Of a stretch of 64,000 nt of DNA, positions 1 to 11,337 are shown piece after piece. A program made the position numbers and the translations under genes. Within the stretch, counting starts at the first letter, position 1. The number at the start of each line of letters is the position of its first letter. The notes under the pieces were generated by a model. That model made no database searches and was not told the DNA's origin. It saw only the letters and a program-made list of their open reading frames with translations. This DNA is from Mucor racemosus (lineage: Eukaryota; Mucoromycota; Mucoromycetes; Mucorales; Mucoraceae), in NCBI GenBank assembly GCA_027405735.1, contig JAPEHQ010000001.1, forward strand, positions 4,092,001 through 4,156,000, given 5' to 3'.

Positions 1-1269
1 TATATCTATCTTTCATGCAAAATTAATGTATATGCTTTTTGCATAAATCCCGATATACTTGAGGACAATTTGGCGGCAAATCATCACTTGAGTCAAGTAT
101 GTTTTGTTTACCTTGCTTTACAAATCAAGGAACTTGTAATTTCGAATCACTGTTTACTTCCTATTGATATATTGTTTATTCCATCATAAGGGGATATCGC
201 TGATTTTGACGATTACCTTGGGTTTGTTTGAAGTTTGATGCTCATTAGTCATTTCAAAAAAGACAATACGGAAATGTGAAGAGTATAGCTTTTGTCGCAG
301 AGGATAAACGGTTTGAATTACAAGTAATATTGAGCAACTTGTGTTGACCACATTCAATGAAAAAAAAAGGTTGGATGGCCGTCTTGTCCTGAGAAAAAGT
401 AGCATAATCCGAAATGATTCAGTTTATCCTAAACTACATGTCAAACTAATAAGTATTACAGAGGCATTTCTTGAGAAGTAGGGCGGTCTCATTTTTAAGA
501 TCTCAAGCTTAAGGAAAACCTAGACACCACAATACATTTGTTGAAACATATATAATAAATATAATAGGCCAATAAAGGCAAATTCATTTATTAAATTAAT
601 TAATAATATACCAGAATTCACCTGTAATCGTGATGGCAAAGGTGAAATTTTCCCTCGCTTCTTGCAGCTGCACCCTTTATGCATTATTTCTTATTGATCT
701 CAGCAATTCAAACTCTATCTTCTTCAACCTTTTCAGGGGAAGTGTTGAATCAATATGAATAAAAATGAGTCTTCTGGCGATATTATGGAGCATTTGAAGT
801 GTAATATTGTATTTTTATTCCCTGATTATTTATTGGGATGGAATAGATTGATCTCTGAAATCCCTGTCTTCATACATCAACCGTTTGAATTGAATTTCAG
901 CAGCCTTTCTGAATTGATACTTTTATGTCTGGATTTGTATAGAAATCTCAAAAAGGTATATCCCTACATTTAGAAAACCGTTTCTTGCTAATGAGAACCG
1001 TCTTTTATACAATGATATTAATAGTAATACAACAGCTTGCCGATAAACAACTGGTTTAAGATTAACATCGACAGCAGTTTTTACAAATGGGGCTACGTAT
1101 TTGATATTTATGTCGATTTACAATTTTTTTAGCTGCTCAGGTGCTTCATGTATTCTGTGGGTAGCTATATTTTTCACGAATCTTGAAGCCAGCTAAAAAG
1201 CTCTACTATTACTCATTAAGTATTAGTTTATTTGCAGACATAAGATAGATCCAGTTGAAATCTACCCTA
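1..1269. other. AT-rich stretch without a recognisable gene
   Basis: Only short open frames occur (longest 73 codons), with no recognisable domain, splice pattern or RNA gene. Probably old, unrecognised repeat sequence. Confidence 0.5.
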
Positions 1270-1780
1270 CATTTTCTGTTTTAGCGAAAATATTGATTTT
1301 TCGTTGAGATAATCAAAATAATAGGAACATATTACAGCTTGAAGCCTATCATAACTGAGTTCCCAAATCGGTTGTCAAATCGATTAGGAATTATCAAAAA
1401 AACAAAATCGTTTAAATGCTCATGAACCGCAAAGTTGATCTAGTAAATTAAATGGCTTTTGTACAGCTTTGGATTCTGCATCCACTTAAATAAAATTTAG
1501 ACAAGTGTTTTACATTAAATTTTGCGTAAAATATAATTGAAATTTTAGAGCTTTTTTGAAGATGCAAATCACTTTTTATAAGCATGTTTCAAATATAAAT
1601 AATGAAAATAATGAGCAGCAAAATCGTCTATCGATCGAGCTATTGCTGAATCTTTTAGCTGCACTTTTCGTAGAGAAAACGAGGTTTTTATCCAAAAAAA
1701 AGTCAAATTCAGAATTTGAAGCTGACTAATATTAGTATCGAACGGGTTTTTACCAGCCAATTTTTTTACTAATATAAGCT
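1270..1780 (-). repeat. Dispersed repeat R1, old copy
   Basis: Read on the minus strand, this matches in order segments of the R1 copies at 23080-24905 and 58258-60120. Shared landmarks are the block around TGAGCATTTAAACGATTTTG, the stretch ATGTAGAATCCAAAACTGTA (diverged here) and the motif AAAAATCAATATTTT. It is strongly diverged and lacks the R1 5' half. No coding content is recognised. Confidence 0.6.
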
Positions 1781-2329
1781 GGGCTCGCCAACATTCCTAG
1801 AGCTGATATTGATGAAAAAGACGCTTTTTTTTCAGGTGCACTATGAGGATTATATTTATACAGAGCCAATAAAAGGAGTGCTTGCTTTTACCACTGATTA
1901 TTGCTTCCAACAGTAGTATTTGTTTGTACTACAGTAGTAAATGGCAATGTTGCTAAAATAAAAAATATATATATGAAATAAAAGCCGTATAAATGCAATT
2001 ATAATCAGTTCAGGGTTTTATTATAAAAGAGATCTAAAGATTCAAAATAATTGAGAAAGTACGAGTATTTATAATAATACGCTCCCAAAAAAAGTGCCGA
2101 ACAATCTCCGGAGGCGACCATCTGCTGATAATATTTTCAAGCTGTAAATTTTTAAAAGAAAACACCGGACAGCCCGGAAGCGGCTGTTTAAATCTCTCAA
2201 GTAGTTATGAGATGCAGGTATACAAAAATTAAAGGTTCAAATGTATATACAACTAGTTATTCAAAGGCTTATTTTATGTAAAGTATAAGATACAGCATAC
2301 AACATTAGCCTAGTAAATAACAGGGTTTA
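1781..2329. other. No gene seen
   Basis: AT-rich sequence without a supportable gene. A somewhat GC-richer patch near 2095-2195 contains short GC words but no fold or frame I can assign. Confidence 0.5.
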
Positions 2330-2525
2330 CACTACGAAAAAAATAATGCAAATACATCATATATCGTGCATGAAAATAATGTAAATTTTGATCTTTAATA
2401 TTATTTAACTAGGAAAAAAACCATGATAACATTTTAGTACATTTACGTACATATTAATTAATAATAATGTTAACATAAACTTTTTACATTATTTAACATA
2501 TTTTTACATTATTTTACCCGTAGTG
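2330..2525. mobile_element. MITE with TTA target duplication (PIF/Harbinger-like)
   Basis: The ends are imperfect inverted repeats: the left end begins CACTACGAAAAAAATAATG and the right end, read inward on the minus strand, begins CACTACGGGTAAAATAATG. Both ends are flanked by TTA (2327-2329 and 2526-2528). A 3-bp TWA duplication, about 196 bp of length and no coding capacity fit a non-autonomous PIF/Harbinger element. The superfamily call is inference; the inverted ends and TTA flanks are directly visible. Confidence 0.72.
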
Positions 2526-2951
2526 TTAACTTGAAAAGTATGATGGTACAATCAGATTCGAAAAAATGTACAAAATCACAAATTTTAAGGGATTTATAAA
2601 ACTAAAATATGCATGCTATTCATTTCATTTTAATATATGTCAGAATATATTCTTCTTTGTAATCAAGTACTGTTGGTATTTTCTATTCGAAAAAGGTTTT
2701 TTTCTTATAAATTTTTTTCATATTTTTAAAAAAAGGGAGCGGGTATTTTGGAATTTCAGAAAAAATTCGCTTTTTAAGAATTTATCCAGAGACAAGCAAA
2801 TATTTTATTATATTTTTACTGCTTACGACATTTACTCTACCGCTAAAAAAAATAGACGTATTACCTGCAGGGGATACACACAAATACGCAATATATTTGG
2901 AGTGCCCCCATGCGCGCCGCGCAAAGTTTTGGTCATTTATGTTATAAATTG
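2526..2951. other. No gene seen (unassigned ORF at 2566-2952)
   Basis: A 128-codon open frame runs along the plus strand here, but it is rich in Phe, Ile, Tyr and Lys as expected from translated AT-rich DNA, and it matches no family I know. I do not call it a gene. Confidence 0.5.
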
Positions 2952-3170
2952 ACTGTCGTATATTTTCAGGAATGATAAATAGTACTTAAAAAAGAATACA
3001 ATTATAAAAGAATGAGTAATTAATCAGTTCTTCAACTGTATAATAAAAACAAGATATCGTTTATTTAGATGTAAAAGCATGGCCTTTTATATTGATTTGG
3101 CATTGAGATGTAATTTAAGGCACTATTGAACCATTTGATCTGTTTGATAGTAATCTATGGATTGAAATGG
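2952..3170. repeat. Dispersed repeat R4, possibly LTR-derived
   Basis: About 215 bp are shared with 24906-25130, including CAGTTCTTCAACTGTATAA and TTTGATAGTAATCTATGG. The 5' edge begins TGTC and an AATAAA-like signal lies inside, which suggests a retrotransposon LTR. No target duplication or matching CA end was found, so the LTR reading is tentative. Confidence 0.5.
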
Positions 3171-4346
3171 ATCAATCATCATAATTTAACCGTTCTTGCA
3201 GAGCTTGTGAGTTGTCTTGTTTCAATGCTGCGCTAAATATGCTTGGATGTTGATTTGATAGCTACTTGATTGGTTAACTGCTGGGATGAAATAATGTGGT
3301 GTCATAATTGAGGTCAAAGCGTTCTTGGTAATTACTGGACTAAACTTGATACGCTAGAAGTTTCTTATATCCGATATCAAGACTTGCACTTCAATACATG
3401 TCGTAGTCAATAGATTGTAAGATGTATTGATACTGTAGAAGGTGATAATGTATGATACAAGTAGGTGGAATACAACATTGACTTTAGATTTTTATGCACT
3501 ACTGATAAATGCAGATATTTCTTTAATAATTGATTAGGACATAAACTAGGCTGGGTACATGTATTACTACTAATAGAAGTACTCAAAGGGTTATTTAGAC
3601 ATAATTCTTAGCATACAGTAGTAGAATGATGAGTATGACGTTATAATGATGTATTGCAGTTTTATTTCGTTTAGTTATGTTACGTTTAATCTATGATGAA
3701 ATGGTGTAGTCTGAGGTCCTGGAGTTGGGTCAGTCATGAATTCGTTCCTAAGAATAGAATTCAACTACACTACAGCCGACCTGTGGTGCTGCACAAGATG
3801 ATTTCGTTGTCCCCAGGTGGGCTGCACACTATAGCCTGAGCTGCTGTGCTCACTGAATATGGCTAAAAAGATAGCAAGGTGCACACGGGCACAACAAAAT
3901 AAACTGCACACGTGCACAATGCTAAGAATGTATGTGCAGGAGGATTATAGATTCTGTCCATGTGCATGACATTAATCCTATATGTGCATAATAGTAGAAT
4001 TGCCCATAAACATATCATTATCCTTATTTGTGCATAATAAGAAATCTGACCATGAACATAATAATAATGAGCTGATTGTATGGGCACAAATCGGTTTGTT
4101 CATGAGCATCGTGCCATTTTTAAAATTTCATTGCATGTTTTACTGGAATAATGGATTTTTAAATTACATTTGCTTTTATTAATATAGATTATAGACAATA
4201 ATACAATTCAATGCGTTGTTGATGATGTAGAGCAATACATGCAAAAACCAATATATTTACAATTATCATCATTTTTTGTAGATATGTTTATAGCTATAAT
4301 ATTTACAGCAAGAACGGTTTTTGCTCGGGCATAAACTTAAATAGCA
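3171..4346. other. No gene; GTGCA-rich degenerate patch at 3870-4110
   Basis: No coding region is recognised. Between about 3870 and 4110 the words GTGCACA, TGTGCATAA and CCATGAACAT recur several times on both strands, giving a loosely periodic degenerate repeat. Short open frames here are by-products of that periodicity. Confidence 0.45.
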
Positions 4347-4574
4347 TGTAGGTTTTTGCCTATTATTTATGTTAAATCTCATTTCAATACCGTATTAAAC
4401 CTGACATCCAAATGGAATTGAAATGGTATAAATACTTTTAGAATCCAGGATCTGATGGTTCCTGGCTTCCTTTTTTAACTTAATAATAAAGACCCTACGT
4501 TCTCCGTGATATAATCACTTGTAGTCTTTATTTTATTTGTATTGGAAATAATTGTTATCTACATATAACTCTCA
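4347..4574 (+). mobile_element. Solo LTR (family L1), 5-bp target duplication
   Basis: The element begins TGTAGG and ends CTCTCA, the TG..CA ends of an LTR. It is flanked by TAGCA on both sides (4342-4346 and 4575-4579). Inside are a TATA-like box (GGTATAAATAC) followed by AATAATAAAG, a plausible polyadenylation signal. An inverted copy lies at 45715-45944. No internal retrotransposon domain adjoins it, so it is a solo LTR left by recombination. Confidence 0.85.
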
Positions 4575-4651
4575 TAGCACTTACAGCTTAAATTTATACC
4601 GCAAGACAAATCTAAAATTATAAATGTTACTTTATCACTCATAAAATTTAA

Positions 4652-4727
4652 ACAAATTAACCTTCTTTAAACAAATTAACCTTCTTTAAACAAATTAACC
4701 TTCTTTAAACAAATTAACCTTCTTTAA
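4652..4727. repeat. Perfect tandem repeat, 4 x 19 bp
   Basis: The unit ACAAATTAACCTTCTTTAA is repeated four times without mismatch. There are no spacers, so this is a minisatellite and not a CRISPR array. Confidence 0.95.
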
Positions 4728-5159
4728 ACTTACTACTATTTTAATTTACTATTATTGTCAGCTGTGAAAAGATTTGTTTTCAAGTATAGCTACGATCAAG
4801 ACTATTATGGTTATTAGGCAAGACATAAGATCATTGTTTTTTTGTGATTCTATATTATTTAAAATTTCATCATCACTTTTCTGGAACATTTCGTGAGTTT
4901 GTAGCCAGTTCTAGCTTTTCATTGAGTAGATATAAATATTATTGCCTTTAATTTGATCTGATAATCAAGAAATACGTCCAACAATACAGTAGTAAATAAT
5001 GATATTTGACCTTAGAATGCGGCTAAATAAAAATATCAGGCTCTAATATAGACTGCTACCTATATTAAAAATATCAGCCCCTTATGTTAGCATGCGTATT
5101 CAGATAAAGGAAAAGAATACCATCTTGATAGTCTGATATGCCTTATCGAACGGTGAATA
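4728..5159. other. No gene seen
   Basis: AT-rich sequence between the 19-bp tandem repeat and repeat R2; nothing recognisable. Confidence 0.5.
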
Positions 5160-6717
5160 ATATCTTTGGAATATGAAAGCAAAAAGAGAGAAACAACACA
5201 CGTGGAAAAGGATTTTCAAGGCTTTACATTATTTAGCGCAATTAAAACCCTGCTAAATTGCACATTTCAGCCAACGTAAAAGCAGTATTACAGCGCATCA
5301 ACCCATAAACTAAACAAAATAGGCAATATCTGTTATTATAGAAACATGCATTTTCTACCAGAAAAACCGGCTGTCATATCATAGATTCATTAAAAAATTG
5401 CAAAAGCGAGACCGTAGAGCGACGCCGTAATTGAGCATAGCAAGACCGAATAGCTACGTCTCCTATACTATGGTATAACATATCTAAGTTTTAAATAAAA
5501 AACCGCTTTTTTAAACTTTTCTTGTATTTAACCACATACAATCTGAAAATTCAGTTTTTCTAGCGGACATTTTTGGGGCTCATTTTATCCTTACCAACAC
5601 CCATGATTTTGATCAAAAAACAGAAAAATCAAATTTTGATACCAAAATCAACATTTAAATATACTACATTGTGAGAGAAAATTGTAGCCATAACTAATAT
5701 ACATTTTATAAAAGCTTAATATTAGATGTTAGATAATGAAACTTTGTACTTTTGCCCCAAAAACGGTTTTTTGGTTAAAGGATTTTCGTGTAATGTTTTG
5801 TAATAGAAACCTTTTTTGTATTTAATTAAACAAATAGAGTACTAAATTCTGTATATGTGCATATTTTTTGTTTTTATAATTGGTAGTATAATTAACTTTA
5901 AATTTGCAAAACCAGGAAAAAAAAATTAAAAAATGTCAAAATTGATGATCTGGACAAGAATAATTTTTGAAATTAATATTCCGCTTATAAGCCTTGTAAG
6001 TCTTAAAAATAAGATATTTTATAATACTTGAGAACTTTTTCAAGAATTTACGATGCTGTACCCACTAGTATCAAGCATATTAATGTAAATATTTATACAT
6101 GTTAGTATTGTGTGATAGTTTATTTGATTATACTATAGTCTTACTTTATAATTATTGCGCTAGAGGTGATTTACATTAAGTTTTAGTGTCGCCTCTCCAA
6201 TATCATAAACATAAACATAAATGTGGCCATCACTGGAACCTATTGTCACCTTTTTGCCGTCTGTGTCCCAAGCCAATTTATTCAATGCTTTACCAAAACC
6301 AACTTAAGTACTTACAGATCATTCCTTGGTATTTGCATTCAAATTTCATAAACTAAATTAAATGGCTGCATTCACAGTTAGTATCAAACGTATCATCAGC
6401 ACACCTTATTATGATAAATGTCAATCTAAACTTAGAAATATCCCATTGTCATTGTTATGCAGTAAGCTATAAAAAGCTTGATTTTTAATAATACAGCAAT
6501 TAAATAAAAAGCAAGATAATACTGATAATAGCATATGGTGAGTATATAACATCTAAGTAAGTTTGATAAAGTATGCTTTTAAACCCTTTTAAAAATCCTA
6601 AAGCAAACACAACATCTTGATCCTGTAATTTCTATCCATCAAAATGTTGCGATTTCCACCACTACACAATCAATGAATGCACTTTTTATCTATCTTGATC
6701 TCGATGTACATTGTTGG
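5160..6717 (-). mobile_element. Repeat R2 copy 1, carrying a dynein gene fragment
   Basis: Read on the minus strand, this copy is collinear with R2 copy 3 (44353-46138) from CAATGTACATCGAGATCAAG to CATATTCCAAAGATATT; similarity stops abruptly at both edges. It is an otherwise non-coding 1.6-kb element with an embedded gene fragment (6193-6366). No terminal inverted repeat, LTR or target duplication was found, so the class is unknown. Capture of intron-containing host DNA would suit a Helitron or a Pack-type DNA element. Confidence 0.7.
6193..6366 (-). pseudogene. Dynein intermediate chain WD40 fragment (in R2 copy 1)
   Basis: The minus strand reads, with stops, as the C-terminal WD40 region of cytoplasmic dynein intermediate chain. 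Pieces such as ALNKLAWD and GSSDGHIYVYVYDIGE are clear. In-frame stops lie between the blocks and the fragment is bounded by repeat sequence, so it is non-functional. An apparent intron follows DIGE, as in the other two copies. The family call follows the known SSDG..YVYDIG signature. Confidence 0.7.
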
Positions 6718-7697
6718 ATATCAGTTTTTTGCCAACTGTATTTTCTCTAATTCATTAATATTCAGTCATATTGAGCGATGATTTGTAGCACTGCCAAGAA
6801 AAAAGAAATAATACTTCAAGGTTTTTCTGCATATCAAATTATGCAATTTAGTAGCAATAATTGCACTTAACTGTGCTTTTTGAAGCTATTGATGTTAATC
6901 AGAATAATTGGTATTTTCATTCACAAGTAAGCTGCGTTGCTTTATAAAATACATGTACATTTATCCATTCAATAAATGACATTGCATTTATTATCCTTTA
7001 TATCAACCAACCAGCTTCATCTTGATTTGATACGTTTGACAATTAAATGCCTAAATTACACTTAAGCCACCAAGTATCGCCACAAAAAAATCTCGTATAG
7101 TTCGACGAAGCATCACAATTTGGATCATTTTTTTTGTGTTCATAGATCTCTGCATAAACCATAATATCTCTATCTGTTCAATTTAACTGAAATACATTGA
7201 ACGCCAACGATTTATTATTCTTAACCGGATGCCAAATCCAAAAATAAAACAATAGTTCAGGAACCGAAACTCAAGTCTATTAAACATCAACGAAACCACG
7301 GTTCCAGCATGATATTTGTTGCATCCACAGATCTGGGTGTATTCCTTGGTTACGATTACGACACAGTTTGATATGTTAAGTTCTATATTGCTGTGTATTA
7401 TTTTATGAAGCTCCGTTTATACAGGAATGTGGAACTAGTGTGTGTCACCTATACTTGATTAGATATATGTATATATATAAATAGACTCATTTAAACAGGT
7501 CATATAATTAGAGAATGTGAATATAAAAGAAGATGTTTTGACCTTATACAGTAATTGTATTTCTATTGCTTTTATTTTTTATATTTTTTTATTTTAGTAA
7601 ATAACGTCGTCATTTACTGCAGTAACAATATTAAACAGTAATTATCGTCATTTTGACGGACCCTTTTCTTAGCGATGGCGAAGGTACTTGATTTATT
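6718..7697. other. No gene; short dispersed repeat R3 near 7545-7625
   Basis: No coding region is recognised. About 80 bp around 7545-7625 (containing TAAATAACGTCGTCATTTAC) recur at 47285-47362 beside the Tc1 element. Confidence 0.5.
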
Positions 7698-8181
7698 TTA
7701 ATTTTCAACTTCATACGCTATTTTTGGTTTAATAGCATTTAAGAAAGTGCGAACGTGCAAGCCCTGGTCCTCGTTTCCGAGAAGTGTGAATAACTCCTCC
7801 ATTCTAATGGCCACTTCAATCACGGAACGGATTTCATCTCCTTATTTTAACTCAAAGATAACAGACCATTATTTGTCCTCCAGATCCGACAAGCATTGCT
7901 TCTTGAAAGCCTCTTCAAATTGCTCTCATGACCAAATTTCCTTCTACGGTTAACAACATTTCTTCGTCATTAATTTTCGCACTTTTCTTGAGGCGATTTA
8001 TTCTTGATAACCACACGACAGTGGCTTTCTCCTTATTTTCTCCGTTGAAGGCCTTGGGTTCCTTTAAAAACCTGGCGTGATGAGCACCATCATTGCTTCC
8101 ATGCTTCCTTTCTAAAGCCATATTAATTATCTTCAGGTCACTTATTCGAATCAGGTAAGACGGACCAACTGATAAATGCAA
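7698..8181 (-). pseudogene. Decayed LTR-retrotransposon gag
   Basis: The minus-strand translation runs collinearly across stop codons. An N-terminal block holds KAFNGENKEKATVVWLSRI and NDEEMLLTVEGNL. A second block is typical of fungal Ty3/gypsy Gag, with FEEAFKKQCLSDLEDKW, then IRMEELFTLLGNEDQGLHVR, and it ends KPKIAYEVEN before a stop. At least three in-frame stops interrupt it, and no protease, RT or integrase follows. It is a dead gag remnant. It may or may not belong to the same family as the solo LTR at 9230. Confidence 0.7.
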
Positions 8182-9229
8182 ATATATCTTTAATGATTAC
8201 ATTCTTCCTTATAAAATGATAAGTCGGTAAACATTTTAAACAAAATATAATTAATGTTTGAAATAAAATAGCAATACTGTAAGAACTATTTCCAGTAATT
8301 ATGAGATAAATTGTATTCTTTCTTCAGGAGTTTGTGTTAAATAGATATTTAACAACTAAGTATTTATCCAAAAATTAAGATCAAAAATAAGGTTATCTTC
8401 ATTGAACTGTCAGATTCAAAACAACATTTATAGTAATGCTATAGTAAATCTTAATAATTATCCATCATTTGAAATATTTTATTGCACTGTACTTGAAGCC
8501 TTTAGTTACCCTTTAAAATTGATTAGCAATAATGATTTCCCATAATAACCCAACTGATCCCGAGTAAACTTGATGCAAACAATGCTAAAAATAAGTTAAC
8601 CCGTGTAGACAGAACGTAAATCTATTGTTCTTTCAAACCAACCCCAAACAATTAATTCAACGATAATGAGTACCCAGATGAAAATTAAATGCAAGTTCGT
8701 AACCACGACAAACTAACCATTAATTGAATTCATTCATAGAACACCTTCCGAACTTCAATTCATCCAAATGCTTATTCAATCACCAGTGCAAACATCACCA
8801 AGCTTAAATCAAATTGGGACCCCGCATCGCCTAATCACTGTTTCAATACATCTTTTGGATATTCCATCTTGAAATTCCATCAAACTCCAAGTAAACCATT
8901 TTCAGTTCCAAAGTAAAAATACAAACTAATAGAATGAACAATAATAAACCCAAAACCGTTGAAAAAAATCCAAACCGCATCACTAAATCTTATGAGAAAA
9001 TCCTTGACGAGGTTAAATACCACTTAATTCCATAATCCCAATGAATCAATTGCTTCCAAAATTCAAACAATATATCTTTAATAGAATTCCAACCTTAACA
9101 TACACAATTATACCCAAAATAGCTACCAATTCGATCCAAACAGTCGATAGAATATAGTAAAAGACAATTTCCTTTTATAGAAAATTTTTTGATTATTTTG
9201 GTTCTTAATTTATTTTAATTTATTAACAC
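8182..9229. other. No gene; probable 5' region of the decayed retroelement
   Basis: This lies upstream of the minus-strand gag and holds no open frame of note. A primer-binding site or LTR edge could not be recognised. Confidence 0.4.
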
Positions 9230-9518
9230 TGTCATAACTGTTATATACCTATAGCCAAAGGCTATTAGGTATTTTAGTTATGTTTTATATGTTTAGTCTG
9301 TAAGGAACGACTATTAATAAATGTAGTGGTAATAGATTTATATTAGAAAGAAGTTAAGTTTATTATTGAAGTATATAACATGAGCTTATATACTCATAAC
9401 TAGTAATGACTAAATACCGAACAGATCTATCGAACCGAACAGGTCGGAATGCACGTGATATATATCACGTGAGCTTAATATATTTATCATTACTATTTAT
9501 TAAAAATGACACTTGACA
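9230..9518 (-). mobile_element. Solo LTR inserted just upstream of a tRNA gene
   Basis: The 289-bp element has inverted ends TGTCA..TGACA and is flanked by ACAC on both sides (9226-9229 and 9519-9522), a 4-bp match. Read on the minus strand it has LTR order: a TATA-like GAGTATATAAGC, then AATAAAC, then the end TTATGACA. Its 5' end lies 10 bp from the mature tRNA-Asn start, the position used by Pol III-targeting retrotransposons. The 4-bp duplication is short, so exact edges could shift by a base. Confidence 0.7.
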
Positions 9519-9528
9519 ACACATATCA

Positions 9529-9602
9529 GCTTCCGTGGCGCAATTGGCTAGCGCGTCTGACTGTTAATCAGGAGGTTGGTGGTTCAAGCCCACCCGGGAG
9601 CG
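9529..9602 (+). tRNA. tRNA-Asn (GTT)
   Basis: The 74-nt sequence folds as a standard cloverleaf. The acceptor arm pairs GCTTCCG with CGGGAGC (one G-T pair) and leaves discriminator G. The D-arm holds GGCGCAATTGGCTAGCGC, the anticodon loop CTGTTAA puts anticodon GTT at 9563-9565, and the T-arm holds GGTTCAAGCC. There is no intron. A T-rich run just downstream can act as the Pol III terminator. The gene is isolated among repeats, with a solo LTR ending 10 bp upstream. Confidence 0.96.
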
Positions 9603-11090
9603 TTTATTTTTTGGCAAATTTTTGTTTGCGTGAGACGTTTTCTGTGATTTTTTTTTTTTGTTTTTGTTTCTTGATGTAAAGAATATTTGCATAAATGTTT
9701 TCATAAGTGAACGTATTGTTACAGTTGAGATTGTAGTAAAGTGAATAAGAAATGAAGAATAAGAGAATAGAATATAGCCAATGCAGTTATATCTATTAAA
9801 TGAGCACCAGGTTTTAAGTTGTCCAACTATAATAAATGTTTTATATAAATATATAAAACGAAATGAATAAAGAAAAATAAGAAATGTACAATGAAATATA
9901 TAGAAAATAGTTCAAGGGATCTTATAAAATAGTAAATGTAAAGTAAAGAATATCAAAAAGGATCTGAAGAATAGTATATAATCAAAATATAGGTAAGAAA
10001 TAAGATATCTTTATTAATTGTTCTTTTTAAATGTTGTTATTTATACTAATGTTTGTCTGTTAGAACATCCTTGATGTTGATAATGTTATTTGAATTTGAT
10101 AATAAAATGTCTTTACTGACATCTAAAGAAAAAGTTGAGTTTGTAGATTATAATGATATGAGATGTTGTTACATCCGTATATTTCCATGAATATGTGTTG
10201 ATTTATAATCACTGAGTAAAGATTTGGAAAGATTAGACAAAGATTTCAGATATTGATCCTGTCAATATTCGGTTATGTTGTATTTATGGTAATTGAATCT
10301 GTTGTTCTTTTGTATGAGTTGTAAAATTAAATAATACAATGGGAGATTAAATCAATAGTATTATATAAGGTTTGGTGAATTTCGTGTATGATTTGTGTTA
10401 CTTCTGAACTAGAATCTGGAAGTACAATATAACTTTTGGGGATCAAGATTGTTTGTTTATTTTTGACAGATAATTTATTTAAGAAAAAAAAAGAAGAGTT
10501 GCTGTTCGATTTGCAACAGTATGTCAAGAAAGTTTTTTTTTAACTGAGATGAGTCTTTGTTATTTAAGAGGAACCGCAACTTGCGTAGCATAAAGTAAAA
10601 TACTGTACATACCAAATTGATCTACTACATGTCATTCATGATCCGAATAACATTGTATCGTAAAATTTCTCAGACATTATCACATCTATTTTATGAACTT
10701 TACTTTGACAGTTACTCAAAAATTGCGCTAAATAATCTACTTCGTGCAGTTAAACTTTCAGAGCAAGGGTATAATTTTAAGTAGATTTTGCGACTCAAAA
10801 GAACATTGTTTATTATTATTTGTATGTATTATGGAGACTAGCCGTTCAATTTCACTGCATTTAATTACGGCGTTGCCCTGCGGGATTGCTTTTTTAATTC
10901 TTCAATGCATGTATCATATGACTGGCAGCTCAAACTTGTTACGCTGGATTACTGTCTTTCTAGTCGATAAATGTATATTTTCGTAATAAATATTAATGCT
11001 CCTTTTTTATACATAAAAAAAAAACCCCACCTTTTGTAGTATATTATCAAAAAGCATCTGCAACTCTTCCTTTTTCTTTATTTGTACAAG
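9603..11090. other. No gene; one isolated copy of the CTCGCTACGCTCG-type motif
   Basis: No coding region is recognised. Around 10838-10900 lies a copy of the motif that is arrayed at 12068-12625 (TTAATTACGGCGTTGCCCTG). The rest is plain AT-rich sequence. Confidence 0.5.
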
Positions 11091-11337
11091 CAGACGATTA
11101 TGTGTATTATGTAAAATGGTCTCCTACACATCCGCTTTGTTTGGTACTGTAGATGGAATCACTTAATTCAATTTATGGAACTTGAATGCAAATACCGAGG
11201 AACCATGTGTAAGTACGTAAGTTGGTTGTAGTAAAACATTGAATAAATTGGCATGGGACAAAGAGGGTAAAAAGGCGGCAATAGGTTCCAGTGATGGCCA
11301 TGTTTATGTTTATGTTTATGTTTATGATATTGGGGAG
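11091..11337 (+). pseudogene. Dynein intermediate chain WD40 fragment (R2 copy 2, longest)
   Basis: The translation gives ADDYVYYVKWSPTHP, then after a 1-bp deletion TVDGIT-stop-FNLWNLNANTEEP, then LNKLAWDKEGKKAAIGSSDG and DIGE. This matches the C-terminal WD40 repeats of cytoplasmic dynein intermediate chain (known WSP.HP, FNLWNLN and SSDG..YVYDIG motifs). It is preceded by an intron-like 3' end and followed by GTAAGA, so genomic DNA and not cDNA was copied. Frameshift, stops and an expanded GTTTAT repeat (VYVYVYVYD) make it non-functional. Confidence 0.78.

Noticed and set aside
184..405. 73-codon minus-strand frame
   Set aside because: No recognisable domain and no neighbouring exons; within chance for this base composition.
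755..973. 72-codon plus-strand frame
   Set aside because: No recognisable domain; no supporting context.
2566..2952. 128-codon open frame
   Set aside because: Phe/Ile/Lys-rich translation of AT-rich DNA, no family motif, no intron pattern, surrounded by repeats.
4652..4727. CRISPR-like repeat
   Set aside because: The four 19-bp units are contiguous with no spacers, and the organism is a eukaryote.
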